NCBI GenBank assembly: GCA_035459025.1
Contig: DATHYT010000027.1
Span: 1-64,000 of the forward strand
DNA: 64,000 nt
Direction: 5' to 3'
Origin: JAABQT01 sp035459025
GTDB lineage: Bacteria > Pseudomonadota > Gammaproteobacteria > Burkholderiales > SG8-39
This document shows, one piece after another, positions 38,536-46,861 of this stretch (within the stretch, counting starts at the first letter, position 1; each line of letters begins with the position of its first letter). Made by a program: the position numbers and the translations under genes. Below the pieces are notes generated by a model. The model searched no databases and was not told where the DNA came from. It worked only from the letters and a program-made list of their open reading frames with translations.

Positions 38536-39472
38536 AGCTCATGAGTCGCTCGAGGCGGTCCTCGACGAGCTGCTTGGGCTTGGTGCTGCGCAGGTCGCGC
38601 CAGGCCTCGGCCAGCGCCTTCTTCAGCGACTGCGCCGCTGCCTGCGGGTCGCGATGCGCACCGCCCAGCGGCTCGGGCACCACCTTGTCCACCAGCCCGA
38701 GCGCCTTCAGGCGGGTGGCGGTGATGCCGAGCGTCTCGGCGGCCTCCGGCGCCTTGTCGGCGCTCTTCCACAGGATCGACGCGCAACCCTCGGGCGAGAT
38801 GACCGAGTAGGTCGCGTACTGCAACATGAGGGTCACGTCGCCCACCGCAATCGCGAGCGCCCCGCCCGAACCGCCCTCGCCAATGATGGTGGCGATGATC
38901 GGCGTGCGCAGCCCCGCCATGGCGTAGAGGTTGCGTCCGATGGCCTCGGACTGCCCGCGCTCCTCGGCGTCGATCCCGGGATAGGCGCCGGGCGTGTCGA
39001 CGAAGGTAAACACGGGCAGCTCGAACTTCTCTCCGAGCTTCATCAGCCGCAGCGCCTTGCGGTAGCCCTCGGGCTTGGGCATGCCGAAATTGCGCAGGAT
39101 CTTCTCCTTGGTGTCGCGCCCCTTCTGGTGGCCGATGACGACGCAGGGCAGGCCGTCGAAGCGCGCAAGGCCGCCCACGATCGAAGCGTCCTCGGCGAAG
39201 CTGCGGTCGCCGTGCAGCTCTTCGTAGCCGGTGAACAGTGTTCCCACGTAATCGAGCGTGTAGGGGCGCTGCGGGTGGCGTGCGACCTGCGCCACCTGCC
39301 AGGGCGTGAGCTTGGCGTAGATCTCCTTGGTGAGCGCCTGGCTTTTCTTCGCCAGGCGCTGGATCTCGTCGGAGATGTCGACCGCCGAATCGTCCTGCAC
39401 GAAGCGCAGCTCCTCGATGCGCTGCTCGAGCTCCGCGATCGGCTGCTCGAAGTCGAGGAAGGTGGTCTTCAT
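38504..39472 (-). CDS. accA: acetyl-CoA carboxylase carboxyltransferase subunit alpha
   Basis: 322 residues. Partner of AccD in malonyl-CoA formation. Opening TTFLDFEQPIAELEQRIEEL and the core motifs FVDTPGAYPGIDAEERGQSE (split here by the oxyanion turn) and GEGGSGGALAIAVGD are characteristic. ATG 39472 lies 14 bases after the diguanylate cyclase gene. Confidence 0.97.
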   Translation of the reverse strand: MKTTFLDFEQPIAELEQRIEELRFVQDDSAVDISDEIQRLAKKSQALTKEIYAKLTPWQVAQVARHPQRPYTLDYVGTLFTGYEELHGDRSFAEDASIVGGLARFDGLPCVVIGHQKGRDTKEKILRNFGMPKPEGYRKALRLMKLGEKFELPVFTFVDTPGAYPGIDAEERGQSEAIGRNLYAMAGLRTPIIATIIGEGGSGGALAIAVGDVTLMLQYATYSVISPEGCASILWKSADKAPEAAETLGITATRLKALGLVDKVVPEPLGGAHRDPQAAAQSLKKALAEAWRDLRSTKPKQLVEDRLERLMSYGKFKEAAER

Positions 39473-39486
39473 CCGCGCGCGAGATT

Positions 39487-40590
39487 CTAGCGCAGGACGA
39501 CGACCTGGTTTCTGCCCGCATGCTTGCCGCGGTACAGCGCCCCGTCGGCGCGCGCCGTCAGCGCCTCGCCGCTTTCGCCCTTGAGGTGGGCGGCGATGCC
39601 GATCGTCACGGTCACGCGGCGCTGCGCGGGCAAGCCCGGGAACTCGCGCCTCTCGACGCTCGAGCGCAGGCGCTCCGCCGTCGCCGCCGCACCGGACGCC
39701 TCGGTATCGGGCAGGATGAGCATGAACTCCTCGCCGCCGAAGCGGCCGAAGACGTCCATCGCGCGCAAGCCGCTGCTCGCGAGCACCGCGAAGTGCCTGA
39801 GGACCGTGTCGCCGGCTGCGTGCCCGAGCGTGTCATTGATGCTCTTGAAATGATCTATGTCGATCATGCAGACCGAAAGCGGCCTGCCCAGACGTGCCGC
39901 GCGCGCGATCTCGCGCTGCAGCATGTCCAGCAGGTGGCGCCGATTGTGCACGCCGGTCAGCACGTCGCGAATCGCGTGCTCCTCCGCGCGATCGGCGGCT
40001 TCCTTCAGCCGCCGGTTGCTTTCCGAGAGCCGCAGGCGCAGCCCGTTGACGTATCCGCCCATCACCGCGAACCACGGCAGCACGACGGCGAGCGCTGCGA
40101 GCTGTAGCCAATTGGCGCGTGCGCCTTGCCCCTGCAGCGCCCCGGTTGCGAACAGCACGCCCGCATGCGCGGCGAGGGCGATGAGCGCCAGCACGAGCAG
40201 CCGCGCAGTACCCAGCCGCAGCACACCGAAGAGCAGCGCCACCAGATAGAACAGGCTCAGCGCATCGCGCGCGGACGCCGCGTGGTACATGAGGTAGGCG
40301 AGCGTCATCAGCGCAGCGACGATCATCTCGCTCGTCAGGCTCGGATCGCGAAAGCGCTGATTGAGGCCCGAGCGGAACATGCCGTAGAAGAGCACGATGA
40401 AAAAACCGATCAGCGCAGCGCCGCCGATGGCGATCTTGAGCGGCAGCAGGCCGAACCAGTGCCAGAGCAAGAGCGACGCCGCCACGAGAAGCGACGTCCC
40501 CGCGCCCATGAGGTAGCGCCGCAGACGCAGCGACTGGCGCGCCTGCTCGTCTCCGAGCGCGGCCGACGACGCCAGCGTCCCTTCGCTCAT
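39487..40590 (-). CDS. membrane-bound diguanylate cyclase (GGDEF)
   Basis: 367 residues. Makes cyclic di-GMP from two GTP. About six transmembrane helices between residues 27 and 184, a short coiled linker, then the GGDEF domain (about 205-365) with an intact active site GGEEF at 285-289 and an inhibitory I-site R-A-M-D at 276-279, five residues upstream. It should therefore be active and product-inhibited. The membrane region does not match a sensor domain I recognise. Lies between a glycosylase gene and accA, adjacent on the same strand. Confidence 0.93.
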   Translation of the reverse strand: MSEGTLASSAALGDEQARQSLRLRRYLMGAGTSLLVAASLLLWHWFGLLPLKIAIGGAALIGFFIVLFYGMFRSGLNQRFRDPSLTSEMIVAALMTLAYLMYHAASARDALSLFYLVALLFGVLRLGTARLLVLALIALAAHAGVLFATGALQGQGARANWLQLAALAVVLPWFAVMGGYVNGLRLRLSESNRRLKEAADRAEEHAIRDVLTGVHNRRHLLDMLQREIARAARLGRPLSVCMIDIDHFKSINDTLGHAAGDTVLRHFAVLASSGLRAMDVFGRFGGEEFMLILPDTEASGAAATAERLRSSVERREFPGLPAQRRVTVTIGIAAHLKGESGEALTARADGALYRGKHAGRNQVVVLR

Positions 40591-40591
40591 C

Positions 40592-41209
40592 TCAATATTC
40601 TACCGGCAGCGGATCGAGCGACCGCCACAGGTACCAGGTCGCGACCGAGCGCCAGGGCGCCCATTGCTCACCCAGCCGCCGCATGCGCGCGGGCGATGTC
40701 CGGCGCCCGCCAAAATAGTGGCGCCGCAATGCCGCCTGCAGCCCCAGGTCGTCGAGCGGGAACACGTCGGGGCGCAACAGGTTGAAGATGAGAAACATCT
40801 CCGCGGTCCAGCGCCCGATGCCGCGCACCTGCACCAGATCGGCGATGATCTCCTCGTCGGACAAGGCCGGCCAGCGGTGCGGGTGCACGAGGCCCCGGTC
40901 GAAGCGCCGCGCCAGATCGACGATGTACTCGGTCTTGCGGTCCGACAGGCCGCAGGCACGCAAGCTGCGCGGCTCCCGCCGCAACACGGCTTGCGGGGTG
41001 CAGTCGCCGACGCACGCGATCACGCGATCCCAGACGCTTTGCGCCGCCTTCACCGAGATCTGCTGGCCGACGATGGCGCGCGCCAGCGTCATGAACGGCT
41101 CGCCGCGGCGCACCAGGTGCACGCGGGGGCACGCGCGCATGATCGCCGCCAAGACTGGGTCGCGTCGCGCCAGCGTGCGCTTGGCCCGGTGCCAGTACTC
41201 AGGCTTCAC
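40592..41209 (-). CDS. DNA-3-methyladenine glycosylase II, AlkA-like
   Basis: 205 residues. HhH-GPD base-excision glycosylase removing alkylated purines. Helix-hairpin-helix VRGIGRWTAEMFLIF (about 128-142) and the catalytic Asp in FPLDDLGLQ (153 or 154); the region LARAIVGQQISVKAA is typical of AlkA. It lacks the N-terminal domain of E. coli AlkA, as usual for the short branch. GTG start at 41209; overlaps the end of the DUF6352 gene by 11 bases. Confidence 0.92.
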   Translation of the reverse strand: MKPEYWHRAKRTLARRDPVLAAIMRACPRVHLVRRGEPFMTLARAIVGQQISVKAAQSVWDRVIACVGDCTPQAVLRREPRSLRACGLSDRKTEYIVDLARRFDRGLVHPHRWPALSDEEIIADLVQVRGIGRWTAEMFLIFNLLRPDVFPLDDLGLQAALRRHYFGGRRTSPARMRRLGEQWAPWRSVATWYLWRSLDPLPVEY

Positions 41210-42206
41210 GCAGTGGGAGGTTGAGCAGCAGGTTCTGCGGCTTCATGCGCACCACCTGCGCCTCGTTCACGCTCAAGGCGAGATAGACGGTGCGGCCAGA
41301 CACGCTTTCCCGCATCAGCGCCGGATCGGCGAACTGCATCGAGAACAGCGCGACGATGTTGCGCATGCGCCCGGCATCGACCTGGCTGCCCGACCATAGC
41401 TCGTTGAGAATGTCCGTGGACTCTGCATCGAGCCCGATGTGCCAGGCCCAGCGCGCCTCGTCGATCTTGCGCAGCGGCTTCACCCTCACCTCGACGGCAT
41501 GGAAATGCGCGATCCAGCCCTCGATCACCCGGCACAGCGCCTCGAGCGCAGGCCGGCCGTAGGTCAGGCTGATGACCGTGTCGTGGCGCGATTCGCGCTC
41601 CCAGTAGAGCGCCGCGTTGGCGCGGTCCAGCACGTCGAGGTCGACCTTGCCGAGGGTCCCTTGCGCCTCGACGATCAGCTTGCCGATGCTGCCGTAGCGG
41701 TTGCCCGCGGCGTGCATTTCGACGGTCTCGTGGTCGGCGAGCAGCACATGCCCGTCCTGCAGGGTGGCCTTCTGGTCGCGGAAGAAGAGCTCCGCGGCGC
41801 GCAGCCGCAGCGGGTCCTCGGCGCCATCGAGGATGTTGCGCAGGATGACGTGCGCCAGCTGCTCGATGAACAGCGGCGGCACGTCGATGTCGCCCTTGAA
41901 CAGGGTCATGTAGCAGCCCTCGAGCGTGCCCGCGGCGAGCAGGCGGTCGCGGAACCTGAGCAGCATGCGGTAGTTGTGCCGGGCGTCCTGGTCGGCAAGC
42001 GCGTCGATCTCGGCGGCGGCCACCGCACGGCGCGGCGTCTCCATCAACGACGCATGCAGCCGCAGCTCCGCGTCGCAGGACTCCTCGACCGGGTGGATCT
42101 CCGGCCGCAGGTAGTAGGCGCGCAGGAAGTCGTCGGTGACCCGCAGCCGGCCGGCCGGGTCGCGCTCTAGGAGGTGGAAACCGCTATTGCGCCAGAAATC
42201 AGGCAG
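41199..42206 (-). CDS. DUF6352-like protein of unknown function, non-canonical start
   Basis: About 335 residues if read from 42206. No known motif; soluble and acidic. The first canonical in-frame starts (TTG 42047, ATG 42044) would remove about 53 residues that look like real protein and, from memory, match the family N-terminus (pattern P-D-F-W-x-x-S-G-F-H-L-L-E-R-D, then T-D-D-F-L-R-A-Y). Upstream of those the frame is open but has no ATG, GTG or TTG; CTG at 42206 is the best-placed codon, and ATT at 42225-42227 is another. The start overlaps the end of the HNH gene, so coupling is likely. The family name is from recall, moderately sure. Confidence 0.7.
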   Translation of the reverse strand: MPDFWRNSGFHLLERDPAGRLRVTDDFLRAYYLRPEIHPVEESCDAELRLHASLMETPRRAVAAAEIDALADQDARHNYRMLLRFRDRLLAAGTLEGCYMTLFKGDIDVPPLFIEQLAHVILRNILDGAEDPLRLRAAELFFRDQKATLQDGHVLLADHETVEMHAAGNRYGSIGKLIVEAQGTLGKVDLDVLDRANAALYWERESRHDTVISLTYGRPALEALCRVIEGWIAHFHAVEVRVKPLRKIDEARWAWHIGLDAESTDILNELWSGSQVDAGRMRNIVALFSMQFADPALMRESVSGRTVYLALSVNEAQVVRMKPQNLLLNLPLREA

Positions 42207-42777
42207 GCGACGCGACCAACCGCGAATGCGCCGCGACGTGCTGGCGCAGGAACTCCATCTGGTCGGCGAAGATGCGACGGTTCGTGAGGATCAGGTACTC
42301 GGCCTTGTTCGGCACGTACGGCGCGTACATCAGCTCCATGCCGCATTCCTGCGGCATGCGGTTGCGCTTGTGGCCGTTGCAGTGCCGGCACGCGGTCACC
42401 ACGTTCATCCAGGTGTCGCGCCCGCCGCGCGACAGCGGCGTGATGTGGTCGCGCGTGAGGCGGAAGTAGCCGTACTCGTGGCCGCAGTAGGCGCAGGTAT
42501 GGCGGTCGCGGCGGAACAGCTCCCGGTTGTTGAGCGGCGGCACCTGATGGAAGCCGCGTGCGGCGAGCGCGCGACCGCGGATGGCGATGATCGAGTGCGC
42601 GGTGATGCTGGAGCGCTCTCCCGTCAGGCGCGACATGCCGCCGCGAAACGTGAAGGTGCGCTCGCCCAGCGTCCAGGCAACGAGGTTCTTGGCGTAGTAG
42701 AAGCAGGCCTGCTGCCAGCTGATCCAGCGATGGGGCACGCCGTGGCTATCGAGCGACAGGATCAGCAGGTTGTCCAT
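42199..42777 (-). CDS. HNH endonuclease-domain protein
   Basis: 192 residues. A zinc-stabilised HNH fold: C95 and C98 (CAYCGHEYG), D110-H111 (TRDHITPLSRGG), N125, C130 and C133 (CRHCNGHKRNR). It resembles a stand-alone HNH protein seen in many beta-proteobacteria whose target is not known; no restriction methylase or mobile element is near. Ends inside the start of the DUF6352 gene. Confidence 0.88.
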   Translation of the reverse strand: MDNLLILSLDSHGVPHRWISWQQACFYYAKNLVAWTLGERTFTFRGGMSRLTGERSSITAHSIIAIRGRALAARGFHQVPPLNNRELFRRDRHTCAYCGHEYGYFRLTRDHITPLSRGGRDTWMNVVTACRHCNGHKRNRMPQECGMELMYAPYVPNKAEYLILTNRRIFADQMEFLRQHVAAHSRLVASPA

Positions 42778-42791
42778 GACCGCCGAGATTC

Positions 42792-42815
42792 TGCCAAGGG
42801 TTCAGCAACTTGGCA
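42792..42815. repeat. inverted repeat between HU and HNH genes
   Basis: TGCCAAG (42792-42798) and CTTGGCA (42809-42815), separated by 10 bases, just upstream of the HNH start. No T-run follows on either strand, so it is more likely an operator or RNA hairpin than a terminator. Confidence 0.4.
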
Positions 42816-42844
42816 ATGATCCCGCCAGCGAGACGCGGGCGGCC

Positions 42845-43132
42845 TCAGCGGCTGGCGACGCGGTCCTTGAAGCCTTGCCCGGCGGCGAAGGCCGGCACGG
42901 TCTTCGACGAAATGCGGATCTCCTTGCCGTTCAATGGGCTGCGCCCGGCACGGGCCTTACGCTTGCGCGGCAGGAAGGTGCCGAAGCCCACCACCGTCAC
43001 CCGATTGCCCTTGGCCACGCTTGCCACGATCGCATCGAACACCGCGTTCACCGCTTCTCCCGCGCTCGACTTTGTCAGGTTGCCGGCCCGTGCGGCCGCT
43101 TCGACGAGATCAGCCTTGGTGACGGATCGCAT
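42845..43132 (-). CDS. hup: HU family DNA-binding protein
   Basis: 95 residues. Nucleoid-associated dimer that bends DNA. Family features: KADLVEAAARAGNLTKSSAG, the VGFGTFLPRKRKARAGRSP arm region and the conserved NGKEIRISSKTVPAFAAG. It ends in VASR, a little different from the usual KALK tail. Monocistronic by position, with a clear promoter upstream. Confidence 0.96.
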   Translation of the reverse strand: MRSVTKADLVEAAARAGNLTKSSAGEAVNAVFDAIVASVAKGNRVTVVGFGTFLPRKRKARAGRSPLNGKEIRISSKTVPAFAAGQGFKDRVASR

Positions 43133-43168
43133 GGCGTTGTTGTCTCCACTAACTTCAAGCGAGCCGAA

Positions 43169-43197
43169 ATCATAATCAGATCGCCGCGCGAATACAA
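43169..43197 (-). promoter_or_regulatory. sigma-70-type promoter of the HU gene
   Basis: Minus strand TTGTAT (43197-43192), 17 bases, TATGAT (43174-43169). Predicted start near 43162, about 30 bases before the ATG at 43132. This is one of the best promoter matches in the window. Confidence 0.6.
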
Positions 43198-43251
43198 CGC
43201 CAAAAGATCGCGTGCGCGCAAAGTCGTGCGCGGACGTTGAAGGAATTTGTG

Positions 43252-44136
43252 CTAGCGCTTACCCGCGAGCAGATCGACGAGCGCGCTCGGTTCATGCTCG
43301 CCGCGTCCCTGCGCGACGAGCAGGCGGTAGAGCTCCGCCGCAGTGCGCGCCATCGGCAGCGGCACGCGCGCGTCCTTGGCCACCTCGGCGGCGTTCTCCA
43401 GATCCTTCAGCATGGTCGCCACGGCGCCGAGCGGCGGGTCGAATTGCCGCGCCGCCATGCGCGCGCCAAATACCTGAAGCGGCAGCGAATCGGCGAAGCC
43501 ACCCTTCAGCGCCTGCGGCAGCGCGTGGGCGTCGACGCCGGCGGCTTCCGCGAGCCGCACCGCCTCGGCGATCACCGGGAACAGGCACCCGACGATGACC
43601 TGGTTGCAGAGTTTCGTCACCTGGCCCGCGCCGGACTCCCCCATGCGCGTGAAGCGCTGCGCGAGGTGCGCGAGCACCGGGCGTGCGCGCTCGATGTGCT
43701 CCGGCTTGCCTCCCGCCATGATGGCGAGCGTGCCCTGCTCGGCGCCCACCGTGCCGCCCGACACCGGGGCATCCACCAGCCCCATGCCGCATTCGTGCTC
43801 GAGACGCGTGGCGAACTCGCGCGCCGAGGACGGCGCGAGGCTCGAAAAATCCACCAACAGCTTGCCGGGAGCGCCGCCCGCAGCTATGCCGCCGGGCCCG
43901 AACAACACCTGCCCGGCGGCGTGCTGGTCGGTCACGCACATCATCACGATGTCGGCCGCACGGGCTACGGCAGCGGGCGAATCCACGGCCTGCGCGCCTT
44001 TCGCCGTCAGCGGCACGAGCTTGTCCCGGCTGCGGTTCCACACCGTGAGCGCGTAGCCCGCGGCGAGCAGCCGCAGGCTCATCGGGCGACCCATCAGGCC
44101 GATGCCGATGTAACCCAGGCGCGGCTGTTCGCTCAT
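43252..44136 (-). CDS. NAD(P)-dependent beta-hydroxyacid dehydrogenase (GarR/MmsB-like)
   Basis: 294 residues. 3-hydroxyisobutyrate / tartronate-semialdehyde reductase family. N-terminal nucleotide fold LGYIGIGLMGRPM (G-x-G-x-x-G), substrate loop DAPVSGGTVGAEQGTL and the catalytic lysine in GAGQVTKLCNQ. ATG 44136 overlaps the dehydratase stop as ATGA. With the dehydratase and receptor upstream it suggests uptake and breakdown of a hydroxy- or sugar acid. The exact substrate is not clear. Confidence 0.92.
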   Translation of the reverse strand: MSEQPRLGYIGIGLMGRPMSLRLLAAGYALTVWNRSRDKLVPLTAKGAQAVDSPAAVARAADIVMMCVTDQHAAGQVLFGPGGIAAGGAPGKLLVDFSSLAPSSAREFATRLEHECGMGLVDAPVSGGTVGAEQGTLAIMAGGKPEHIERARPVLAHLAQRFTRMGESGAGQVTKLCNQVIVGCLFPVIAEAVRLAEAAGVDAHALPQALKGGFADSLPLQVFGARMAARQFDPPLGAVATMLKDLENAAEVAKDARVPLPMARTAAELYRLLVAQGRGEHEPSALVDLLAGKR

Positions 44137-45815
44137 TTCCTCCCTCCGCTATGGGTAACCGCGCCGCGATGCGCCGACCCGACCACCGCGGCATACTTCT
44201 CAAGCACGCCCGAGAGCGGCGCGCGCCGCGGCGCCTTCATCTTGCGCCTGCGCAGCTCGACGCGCGGCACGAGCAGCGTCAGCTCGCCTGCCGCGGCATC
44301 GATGCGGATGCGGTCGCCGTTCCTGACCAGGGCAAGTGCGCCGCCTGCCGCCGCCTCGGGCGACACATAGCCGACCATCATGCCCCGTGTCGCGCCCGAG
44401 AATCGCCCGTCGGTGAGCAATGCCACCTTCTCGCCCGCCCCCTGGCCGTAGATGAGCGCCGTGACGCCGAGCATCTCGCGCATGCCGGGGCCGCCTTTCG
44501 GTCCTTCATAACGGATCACCAGCACGTCGCCCGGCCGGTACCTGCCTCGGCGCACGACATCGGCGCAGGCCTCCTCGGAGTCGAATACGCGCGCCGGGCC
44601 CTCGAACACGAGCGTCTTCAGACCCGCCACCTTGATGAGCGCCCCTTCCGGCGCGAGGTTGCCCTTGAGCACCACCAGCCCCCCGGTCTTCAGGATCGGG
44701 GCCTTTCGCACCACGTCGCCGTCGGCCCCCGCATGATCCGCCAGGGCGGCTTCGAGCGTGCTGCCGGAGAGCGTGAGGCAGCCGCCGTGCAGCGCACCGC
44801 GCTCGAGCAGCGCCTTTAGCACGGCATACACGCCGCCTGCGGCGTGCAGGTCCTTCGCCAAATAGCGCCCGCCGGGCTTCATGTCGGCGATGAGCGGCGT
44901 GCGCTTCGCCACGCGCGCGAAATCGTCCATGTCGAAGCGGATACCGGCCTCGTGCGCAATCGCCGGGATGTGCAGCGCGGCGTTGGTCGAGCCGCCGGTG
45001 GCGGCCACTGCGGCGCAGGCGTTCTCCAGGCTCTTGCGCGTCACCAGCTCGCGCGGCCGCGGACCGCCATCGCGCAGCAGCCGCATCACCGCCGCGCCGG
45101 CGGCACGCGCGGCCGCGCCGCGCGCGGCGTCCACCGCCGGCAAGGTCGCCGTGCCGGGCGGCGCCAGCCCCAGCGTCTCGGACACCATCGCCATGGTATT
45201 GGCGGTGAACTGGCCGGGGCAGGAACCGAGGGTCGGCAGGCAGGCGCGCTCCAGCTCGTCCAGGTCGGAAGCCGGCATGTCTCCGGCGAGGACCGCGCCG
45301 ACGCCTTCATAGGTGTCCAGCACGGTGACGTCGCGCCCGCGCCAGCGGCCCGGCAGCGCTGCCCCACCATATACAAATACGCCCGGGAGATCGAGCCGCA
45401 CCAGTGCCATCATCATCCCGGGCAGCGTCTTGTCGCAGCCGGCAAAGGCGACGAGGCCGTCGTAGGCGTGGCCGCGCGCCACCGCCTCGATGCCGTCGGC
45501 GATCAGCTCGCGTGACACCAGCGAGTAGCGCATGCCGCCATGGTTCATCGACATCGAGTCGGCGACCGACACGGAAGCGAAATCGAACGGCACACCGCCC
45601 GCCTCGCGCACGCCGTCGCAGGCCGTGCGCGCGAACTCACCGAGCAGCGCGTTGCACGGGGTCACGCGCCCGTCGGTCGAAACGACACCGACGAAGGGCT
45701 TGCCGAGGTCGGCGTCGCCGACGCCCAGGCTTCGCAGGAATGCGCGGTGCGGCGCGCGGTCCAGCCCCTCGACCGTGACCCGCGAGGGCAGGATCGGAAT
45801 GCTCCGCCGCGCCAC
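44133..45815 (-). CDS. ilvD: IlvD/EDD family dehydratase (dihydroxyacid or sugar-acid dehydratase)
   Basis: 560 residues. Iron-sulfur dehydratase of the IlvD/EDD family; length fits dihydroxyacid dehydratase. Three cluster cysteines are present: TPCNALL, AGCDKTLPGMMMA and LGSCPGQFTANTM. The last motif has P-G-Q where classic IlvD has G-G-M, and the gene sits with a Bug receptor and a hydroxyacid reductase rather than with ilv genes, so a sugar-acid dehydratase is a real alternative. GTG start at 45815 (MARRSIPILPS), 2 bases after the receptor gene. Confidence 0.85.
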   Translation of the reverse strand: MARRSIPILPSRVTVEGLDRAPHRAFLRSLGVGDADLGKPFVGVVSTDGRVTPCNALLGEFARTACDGVREAGGVPFDFASVSVADSMSMNHGGMRYSLVSRELIADGIEAVARGHAYDGLVAFAGCDKTLPGMMMALVRLDLPGVFVYGGAALPGRWRGRDVTVLDTYEGVGAVLAGDMPASDLDELERACLPTLGSCPGQFTANTMAMVSETLGLAPPGTATLPAVDAARGAAARAAGAAVMRLLRDGGPRPRELVTRKSLENACAAVAATGGSTNAALHIPAIAHEAGIRFDMDDFARVAKRTPLIADMKPGGRYLAKDLHAAGGVYAVLKALLERGALHGGCLTLSGSTLEAALADHAGADGDVVRKAPILKTGGLVVLKGNLAPEGALIKVAGLKTLVFEGPARVFDSEEACADVVRRGRYRPGDVLVIRYEGPKGGPGMREMLGVTALIYGQGAGEKVALLTDGRFSGATRGMMVGYVSPEAAAGGALALVRNGDRIRIDAAAGELTLLVPRVELRRRKMKAPRRAPLSGVLEKYAAVVGSAHRGAVTHSGGRK

Positions 45816-45817
45816 GC

Positions 45818-46792
45818 TCAGTCGCCGCGCGCGCCCGAGAGCTGCACCACCTCCGACCATTTCACGACTTCTGCCGCGATCACCGCGCCGAACCCGACCG
45901 GCGTGCTCGGCGCGGGTTCGGCACCCGCGGCGATGATGCGATCGCGCACCTCGGCGCGCTTCAGCGCCGCGACGAAATCGCCGTTGAGCCGCGCGACGAT
46001 CGCGCCCGGCGTGGTCACCGGCACCACGATGCCGAGCCAATCACCGGCCTCGTATCCGGGCAGACCCGCCTCGGCGAAGGTCGGCGCGTCGGGCGCGGCG
46101 AACACGCGCTTCGCGCTGCTCACCGCGAGCGCCTTGAGCTTGCCCGACTTGACGTGCGGCAGGGCCGACTGCACGTCGACCAAGGCGAGCGAGAGCTTGC
46201 CGTTGGCCGCGTCCGCCGCCGCGGCGCCATCGCCTTTGTACGGCACGTTCACCATCTGCACTTTCGCCATCAGCTTGAACAGCTCGGCCGCCAGGTGCGT
46301 CGCGGTGCCGTTGCCGCCGAAGCCGATGAGCATCTCGCCTGGCTTGGCGCGCGCGAGCGCCAACAGCTCCTCGAGCGTCGCTGCCGGCAGCGTGGGCGGC
46401 GCGACCAGCAGAAAAGGAAACTGCGCGATGCTCGTCACCGGCGCCAGGTCCGTCACCGGGTTGTACGGCATCTTCGCGTACAGGCTCGAGTTGGTGGCAA
46501 GCGCGCCCGAGCCGCCGAGGCCGATGGTGTAGCCGTCGGGCGCGGCTTTGGCGACCAGGTCGATGCCCTCGCTGCCATTTCCGCCGGGCTTGTTCTCGAT
46601 CACCACCGGCTGGCGCAGCCGCTCCGCGAGCAGCGGCACCATGGCGCGCGCCAGCACGTCGCCGGGCTCGCCGGGCGCAAACGCGACGACGAAGCGGATC
46701 GACTTCGTCGGGTAGGTGGGCTGCTGCGCCGCCGCCGGCGCGATGCTGAGCGCGGCGCATGCGGCGAGCAGCCCGCGGGTCACGAGTCTCAT
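45818..46792 (-). CDS. Bug-family tripartite tricarboxylate receptor
   Basis: 324 residues. Periplasmic binding protein typical of Burkholderiales, capturing carboxylates or related acids. Signal peptide 1-23 (IAPAAAQQP), then YPTKSIRFVVAFAPGEPGD, ENKPGGNG, APDGYTIGLG and the conserved NVPYKGDG. No TctA/TctB permease is adjacent, which is usual for this expanded family. First gene of the receptor-dehydratase-reductase operon. Confidence 0.93.
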   Translation of the reverse strand: MRLVTRGLLAACAALSIAPAAAQQPTYPTKSIRFVVAFAPGEPGDVLARAMVPLLAERLRQPVVIENKPGGNGSEGIDLVAKAAPDGYTIGLGGSGALATNSSLYAKMPYNPVTDLAPVTSIAQFPFLLVAPPTLPAATLEELLALARAKPGEMLIGFGGNGTATHLAAELFKLMAKVQMVNVPYKGDGAAAADAANGKLSLALVDVQSALPHVKSGKLKALAVSSAKRVFAAPDAPTFAEAGLPGYEAGDWLGIVVPVTTPGAIVARLNGDFVAALKRAEVRDRIIAAGAEPAPSTPVGFGAVIAAEVVKWSEVVQLSGARGD

Positions 46793-46861
46793 GCAGCCTC
46801 CTTGAAGCGTGAAGGGTAGCCTGCGCAGGCCCGGTGCGCCAGTGTCGTGCGCCGGCGCCGC

